From Saxidomus purpurata (lineage: Eukaryota > Mollusca > Bivalvia > Venerida > Veneridae), in the NCBI GenBank assembly GCA_022818135.1, contig JAFMSR010000001.1, positions 9,193,534-9,257,533 on the forward strand: a stretch of DNA of 64,000 nucleotides. The letters run 5' to 3'. Within the stretch, counting starts at the first letter, position 1. Every line of letters starts with the position of its first letter. The notes under the pieces were generated by a model that made no database searches, was not told where the DNA came from, and saw only the letters and a list, made by a program, of their open reading frames with translations. Of this stretch, positions 60,227 through 64,000 are shown in pieces. The translations under genes were made by a program, and so were the position numbers.

Positions 60227-62499
60227 GGACAATGAGATCACAGTTAAAATGATAAGCCATTGAAAGAGACATAGTTCACTTACGCAGAATTACAATAAAA
60301 ATAAAATGTAATAATATATGGGCCTAGAGCTTTATTTGAAGCTTTGTTTATACCTGTGCGGGAAAAAACGTCGCAACTGTGGTGTAAAATGCACGTGAAA
60401 TAGTTGTGACGACTATATTTTCAATTCGTATGTCTCTGGTAACACTATTGGGACATCAAAATACGACTGGAGTTAGGACTGCTTAGTTGTTTTTCCTATA
60501 ACTGTGATCGTAATTCTGCGCGCACGTTTATGCTCCCGAATGGAGAGCATATAGTTACCGCTTTTCCGGCCTCCTTCCGTCAATCTGTCTACCACACGAG
60601 TTTATCCGGAGCATAAAAACTATGAAAGGTATTTTGTTGAAGCTTCTGACTTTGATAGAGGGCATTGAGGAAAAAGTGCTGAAGAACGAGAACAACATTT
60701 TATTTTAAAATCATATCCCTTAGTCATATGAAACTAGCTAGTCCGAGACTTAACTCCATAAGTTTTCAATTGATTGACATAATATTTCACAAAGGGGTAA
60801 TTGACCAGACGCGGGGGCCAATCAAGGACTCATTACCTATGAAAATTCGAAGTACGACAAATACAGAAAATTTCAAAGATTTTTGTTATAATTATCCGAC
60901 ATCAACAAGGGGAGGGGGGGGGGGAAAAAGCACCAGGGGGGGCGGGTCAATTGACCCGGGGAAGAAGTACACAGTCAAAACTTTTTTAGTTTTTCAGTTA
61001 TCTCCCTTCGACAATATCCTTCAGATGAAGATGTTAGTTTGGGGAGCATCTATCGTTTCCAACGATATCCTTGTCTTGTTCTGTTCTGATCGTAACTTGG
61101 TACATGTACTTATTTTCATATTATTCAGATTAATCTGCAATTCATTTGCACAAAAATCTGGAGAATTTATGATATTTTACCCGAAATTCCGGTGTCAATA
61201 GAGTACATGTATTACTTTTTAGATTTACAAACTGTAGGAAACTCGTAAAAAAACCCTCGGTGGTACATTTTAACTGTAAGTTACAGAACGGGATGACATA
61301 ATTAATGGTTTTTAGAGAACTTAGAGATTTTCTGAGTTGTCAACGTATCTATTTTTAAAAGTGTGACGCTTGTAATTTGTTAATAGTTCGGCTTACTATA
61401 GTCCAGTTTATATTCAGTCTTTTTCACCAATATCAACCAACCATAACGTATTTCATGTTGTACCAAAACTTGGTTTCATTCGTAGGTATTTATTTTATTT
61501 ATCATTCAATATTTTGCGATATACTGACATATTTTGTTAAATTCTGCAAGAAAATGCTCGTGAAAGCCTTTGTATAGTGGGTACAATTCTGTTTATCCAG
61601 ATTTTGAGCATATTTTAAAAAATAGAACTGGATCCGTAAAGCAGAATTATCTAGGTAAAGATAGTGTGTTATATTTTTTAAATGGAGTGAACCTCTTTAC
61701 GCTTATTGTTGTTAACGTTTTTATTGTTGTAATTTGTGTAAATGCTATGTTTCAACGGTTACAGAAATTGCTGCGTTTGACAGATTGTCGGTTCGTACCT
61801 ATTTTGATTATATAGGGACGTAATAGAATCACATGAATTGTTTTGAATGTCACGCTTTTCAAAAAATAAATCAGAAATGTTATCATCTTAGGGTAAAACG
61901 CAATATTTATTTCCTAAGACTATGATGTCATTTTTACGACCAGGTGCAACAAACTAATCCGCATTTATCAAATGTACTTGATTATTTTGCTGCATAAAAC
62001 AGACATTTCGTTTTCGGCAAACACATGCATGTTTATGATTATCAATAATTGTTACGAAATGCTACTAATGCATTAGAATCAATAAATATATAAATAAACT
62101 ATATAACTAATTGAGTTCCCGTATTTCATCAGCTGAATAAAACAAAGATTTGAGTTCGGCTGCGTAGTTATTAAATCACGTTTTTTCTGTTCTGTTCTGT
62201 TCTATTAAATCACGGTAGCGTAGCGTAGCACTTACAGATCAACAACCAAGCATTTGTTATTGTGTCGGTAGCTCACAAACATCCAGCGTTGCACACTTGC
62301 GTGAAAAATATCCACGATGTCCGATCAGTAACCGCCACTGGTTATCTGTCTACCATCTTGCACATGGTGAGGAGTTGAGGAATGTAATTGTTTCTAGCAT
62401 TACTGTTTAAAGGTGTGCACATTTTTTCGGTTTGTTTTGTCTTGAAATTATGTATGCTAGATATTTAAAAGCGCCACATAAAATACTGACAGGCATCTT

Positions 62500-62902
62500 T
62501 GTAAAATACCCCGAACTATTTTGAACGCGAAACAACACTTTATTGTAACTTTTAAACACGAAATGCGATTGGACGCGTTTCGTAACATAGATGATGCTTG
62601 CGTCATTTACCGAACGTGTTGTTGATAGGGAAACATGATGTCTTTTTATGGTAAAATAACGTACAGTTTGTTTAGGACAATGTGACAGTGACGCGACAGA
62701 AGAGTCCAAAATTATTTTGTAAATTCATTTAATAATGTAACAAATAATATTTCCTTGCTTGCATTATCTACCTTTTATTCAATGGTTGTGAACATCTGTG
62801 TACACATATATCTATTACATACTGGCCCATTATCCTAAACCAACTTGTACAGGTTGTTTTCATATATATTTATACAGGAAAAGTTGCGGATCGTGTTAGA
62901 AT
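62500..62902. repeat. Right copy of the inverted repeat pair flanking gene D
   Basis: Its reverse complement matches 53002-53195, with 'cgcgtccaatcgcatttcgt' and 'attctaacacgatccgcaac' in the same order. This copy is longer, so it is probably closer to the full element. The two copies face each other about 9.5 kb apart. Confidence 0.65.
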
Positions 62903-63399
62903 TCAACTTTAAAACGAACAAATATCGTTAATTGGATTCAACAAAATGACGGGGAAAAACTTTCTTTTCAATACGCATTCTTTCTGATACAAATGTACTT
63001 TGTACATCATTTTACGGATAAGCGTATGATTACTGTCGTGGCTAAACCAAAGTTCTTTGAGCACATGATAACGTTTAAGGTGTCTATTAAATTAGACATG
63101 TATGTATAGTTGGATTATCTTATGTTGAAGAAATTAAAAACATGTATCGCGTGTACAATGTAGTTGCACATTTTCAAGCCACAATTCACTTTGGTATTCT
63201 GTCGTTTTCTGTGTGTGTCTTGGAAAGCGTTTGTAATTGTCACAATATTACTGGTAATGACTCTTTAGCCAGCTCACTGTCAAGTTCACGCTCTATGATC
63301 ATTGATTCTTCGTGCTCGCTCTACATTTCATTAGCCACTTGAATGATTTTCAAGAAACTCGGGCCATATATCCATCTTATCAAGACGACTGGCCAAACC

Positions 63400-63690
63400 G
63401 ACGTTAGAACCGGGCTGGATCAAAGTCAAGGTCTCACTTTGAATACATTGTTGTTTTATGTTCGTTCTGTGTCTACTGAACCCCTTCAAAGATTTTCTTG
63501 AAATGTGTATCAAATGTTCATCTCATCAAGATAACATGCAATTTCACCGGCCCAAGGTCAATGTCACACTTGGGGGTCATTCCCTTTTCATAGTCGCCCC
63601 ATACTCCTTAACCTAGAAGGTGTTTTATGAAACTTAGGATAAATGTTCATCTTATCGAGACGGTGTGCAGATATAGACACTGACAAAATG
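63400..63690. repeat. Dispersed repeat related to 780-1480
   Basis: Two diverged units with 'aaatgttcatctcatcaaga', 'aaggtcaatgtcacacttgg' and 'ggataaatgttcatcttatc' resemble the tandem units after gene A. It is non-coding. Confidence 0.5.
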
Positions 63691-63733
63691 CACGGTCATT
63701 GGTTCAAATTATATACTAAAACACTCCGGTAAC

Positions 63734-63852
63734 CTATATTTAACAATCAATGACTGTATATTAGAAAACGTTACAACTTAAAATATATTAGGTGTGTATG
63801 TGGACAATGTTTTGAATTGGCATAACCATATTGATTATGTTTGCAAAAGAAA
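63734..63852 (+). mobile_element. LINE reverse transcriptase fragment
   Basis: The translation reads 'LYLTINDCILENVTT', a stop, then 'NILGVYVDNVLNWHNHIDYV' and 'CKR'. This fits the 'YLGV-x-hD-x-x-L-x-W-x-x-H-I' block after the catalytic core of non-LTR reverse transcriptases. The fragment is short and contains a stop. It breaks off just before the palindrome at the window edge. Confidence 0.6.
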
Positions 63853-63896
63853 ACCCACCCCAAAATCGCATTATTTAAGAAACGGGGAGGCTCGAA

Positions 63897-64000
63897 ATTG
63901 AAGCATTCTCCGGAGGTGATGTGCCTGGCGGAGTAATTCACGAGGGCGAAGCCCGAGTGAATTATTACGCAGGCACATTACCGACGGGAAATGCTTCAAT
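63897..64000. repeat. 104-bp palindrome at the window edge
   Basis: 'attgaagcatt' at the left and 'aatgcttcaat' at the right end bound arms of about 45 bases with moderate mismatches. The loop region reads 'gagggcgaagcccgagtg' and is itself palindromic. It is similar in style to the palindrome at 32836-32980. Confidence 0.75.

Larger units (their letters stand above)
60227..64000. other. Downstream of gene D
   Basis: No gene is supported. A G-rich run lies at about 60911-60920 and a 'tctgttctgttctgttc' run at about 62190. A 157-codon frame at 60728-61201 crosses the G-run and has no protein character I trust. The repeats at 62500-62902, 63400-63690, 63734-63852 and 63897-64000 are listed separately. 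Confidence 0.4.

Noticed and set aside
60728..61201. 157-codon frame as a gene
   Set aside because: It crosses a poly-G run, has no homology I recognise, and shows no exon-like borders.

Overview
The window is animal nuclear DNA. It is AT-rich, its genes have GT-AG introns, and it is packed with decayed transposons and tandem repeats. Several repeat families (the ~110-170 bp tandem families built on 'GGTCACATGGTCAA' or 'GACCTTTGACCT' motifs, a Penelope-like element, a tRNA-derived SINE) look to me like those of bivalve molluscs. That placement is from memory and was not tested.

The coherent content is one gene family in a head-to-tail array on the + strand. Gene A shows only its last exon (459-691). 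Gene B spans 18280-31668, gene C 38944-43779 and gene D 52786-60226. I rebuilt six coding exons each for B, C and D by matching splice sites between paralogs. Intron phases are the same in all three (0, 1, 0, 1, 1), and the joined lengths of C (2205 nt) and D (2352 nt) are exact multiples of three. Each protein has a short N-terminal segment, a small helical region, a long coiled coil on one large exon, and a C-terminal alpha/beta-looking domain split over exons 5 and 6. I do not recognise that domain. B and C begin Met-Gly-Asn-Thr (possible N-myristoylation). A, B and C end in Glu-Ser-(Ala/Val)-Val, which fits a class I PDZ ligand. D lacks both ends. B has an expanded coiled coil (four ~182-residue repeats) and one single-base frameshift at about 22808.

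Between the genes: the flank after A (692-5050) and the flank after B (31669-36000) are ancient duplicates. The A flank later gained a LINE 3' end and a 22-copy, 45-bp minisatellite. The A-B gap also holds a nested inverted-repeat transposon (7622-10788), a Penelope-like remnant on the minus strand (10845-11347), a decayed multi-domain gene (11650-13285), a 20-odd-bp minisatellite and a 1.07-kb foldback palindrome (15809-16883). Upstream of C and of D lies a shared pair of interferon-response-like motifs spaced 210 and 211 bases apart. Gene D's introns carry a Tc1-type transposase N-terminus, a long hairpin at a splice donor, and one half of an inverted repeat pair whose other half lies downstream of D.

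How the genes might work together is inference only: a rapidly duplicating set of coiled-coil scaffold proteins, some tethered to membrane and to PDZ partners, possibly inducible. Nothing here proves expression.
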